This document shows positions 6,072 through 6,511 of a stretch of 6,511 nt of DNA, piece after piece (within the stretch, counting starts at the first letter, position 1; every line of letters starts with the position of its first letter). A model generated the notes under the pieces. That model ran no database searches. It was given only the letters and a program-made list of their open reading frames with translations, and was not told the origin of the DNA. A program made the translations under genes and the position numbers. This DNA comes from Candidatus Competibacteraceae bacterium (lineage in GTDB: Bacteria; Pseudomonadota; Gammaproteobacteria; Competibacterales; Competibacteraceae). Where the stretch lies: NCBI GenBank assembly GCA_007120095.1, contig SKOM01000180.1, forward strand, positions 1 through 6,511, given 5' to 3'.

Positions 6072-6221
6072 ATGACCACTCCTCACTCTCCAGCCCCTAC
6101 ATTAGACGACGTATGGCGGGCGTTTATCGAAACGGATCGTTTGCTGAAAGAATCCGCACAGGAAACCGACCGTTTAACGATGCGGACGGGGCAGATGCCC
6201 CGTCCGGCTGTGATCGCGTAG
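6072..6221 (+). pseudogene. Truncated DUF3782-like N-terminal fragment, 49 aa
   Basis: The ATG at 6072 follows AGGAG (6057-6061) with 10-base spacing. It reads 49 codons, including APTLDDVWRAFIETDRLLKE and SAQETDRL, then MRTGQMPRPAVIA and TAG. The LDDVWxxFxETDR pattern followed by ETDR heptads resembles, from memory, the start of DUF3782-type proteins: an N-terminal coiled coil ahead of a PD-(D/E)XK nuclease-like domain. Those run to about 200 aa or more, so only the N-terminus survives. Similarity stops near residue 36, where a GC-rich palindrome (6183-6206) and then copy B of the double hairpin begin; the TAG stop is the TAG of the REP foot GTAG. The likely history is truncation by repeat insertion. 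Expression as a small coiled-coil peptide cannot be excluded, since promoter-like and ribosome-binding sequences remain. Confidence 0.55.
6183..6206. repeat. GC-rich 24-base palindrome
   Basis: CGGACGGGGCA (6183-6193) and TGCCCCGTCCG (6196-6206) are perfectly complementary, giving an 11-base-pair stem with only GA between. There is no T tract, so it is not called an intrinsic terminator. It lies inside the truncated ORF, just left of copy B of the double hairpin, and is probably another dispersed palindromic repeat of a family different from the REP-like modules. Confidence 0.75.
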
Positions 6222-6313
6222 CTGCGAATAGCGCAGCGTATTCGGAGAAATGAGACTCCCATGCGTCCGATTACGCTACGCTAATCGGATCTACAAGGCG
6301 TTTGACCTCGCAC
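6213..6313. repeat. BIME/REP-like double-hairpin unit, copy B
   Basis: Second copy of the 101-base repeat, exactly 313 bases downstream of copy A, with mismatches at 6224, 6290, 6304 and 6311. Its first hairpin (6222-6247, GTAG foot at 6218-6221) has one broken pair because of G at 6224. Its second hairpin (6265-6290, CTAC foot at 6291-6294) ends in a G-T wobble because of T at 6290. Copy A therefore keeps both stems perfect while copy B has started to drift. It lacks the left heptamer tract but is followed by three heptamer-like units read on the minus strand (6300-6320). Confidence 0.85.
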
Positions 6314-6345
6314 CTTTAACCTGGATTAATAGGCATTTAAAACCC

Positions 6346-6511
6346 ATGCAATTAGAAGAACTCATTGCCAAAGTCAGACGACTACCGACATTCCGTCAGC
6401 AGGAAGTGATGGACTTTGTGACATTCTTGGAGCAGCGTTATGGGACTTCAACAGGGGATGAGCCGACGGACTGGTCAGAACACGACTTCCAAGCCATGAG
6501 CATCGAGCAAG
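6346..6511 (+). CDS. Putative DUF2281-type antitoxin-like protein (partial, 3' cut)
   Basis: An ATG at 6346 opens a frame that stays open to the window end (55 complete codons): MQLEELIAKVRRLPTFRQQE, then VMDFVTFLEQRYG and DWSEHDFQAMSIEQ. The early part (short helix, LP, QEVMDFVxFLEQR) and the later WSxxDFxxMSIEQ resemble, from memory, small DUF2281-type proteins. These are often the first gene of a toxin-antitoxin pair, followed by a MazF/PemK- or RelE-like toxin. The toxin, if present, would lie beyond the window, so the antitoxin role is inference. The ribosome-binding site is weak: AGG at 6331-6333, 12 bases from the ATG. The gene starts 25 bases after the heptamer-like units that follow repeat copy B. 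Confidence 0.6.
   Translation, partial: MQLEELIAKVRRLPTFRQQEVMDFVTFLEQRYGTSTGDEPTDWSEHDFQAMSIEQ

Noticed and set aside
5900..6313. CRISPR array
   Set aside because: Only two copies exist, 101 bases long with internal hairpins and a coding-like stretch between. There are no regular short repeats or spacers.

Overview
The window looks like a stretch of a gammaproteobacterial chromosome of moderately high GC. This rests on the housekeeping genes and their order: a pip-dtd pair with an ATGA overlap, a divergently placed rppH-ptsP (EI-Ntr) pair, a zinc-free quinone oxidoreductase and a ComF-family phosphoribosyltransferase. All of them resemble gammaproteobacterial versions from memory. The genus cannot be fixed from the sequence. 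The repeats and small coiled-coil/antitoxin-like genes in the last 1.2 kb would suit a repeat-rich environmental lineage, such as a sulfur oxidiser or a Competibacter-like organism, but that is a weak guess.

Bases 1-5315 are ordinary core genome. From left to right they hold the 3' end of a proline iminopeptidase gene (+), dtd (+), ptsP and rppH (both -, read rppH then ptsP), a 78-base divergent intergenic region, a qor-like gene (+) with a strong Shine-Dalgarno, a 117-base gap carrying three consecutive palindromes, and comF (+). RppH removes pyrophosphate from mRNA 5' ends and PtsP is the first phosphotransferase of the nitrogen PTS. Dtd hydrolyses D-aminoacyl-tRNAs.

From about 5316 to the end the character changes. 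The comF reading frame runs past its conserved domain into a tail that overlaps, tail to tail, a small minus-strand gene for a coiled-coil protein with a C-terminal membrane helix. That gene appears broken twice: once just after its ATG, and once at a run of seven A that separates the coiled coil from the membrane helix. Next come tandem GTACGAG-like heptamers, then a REP/BIME-like double hairpin. A second copy of this double hairpin lies 313 bases downstream. Between the two copies sits a short ORF resembling the N-terminus of DUF3782-type proteins, which is cut off by a GC-rich palindrome and the second REP copy. The window ends inside a small gene resembling DUF2281-type antitoxins.

No complete new defence or metabolic system is visible. 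The most informative unexplained structure is the nested repeat region at 5859-6320, including base-pair covariation between the two hairpins of the BIME-like unit, together with the decayed or slippage-dependent small genes around it.
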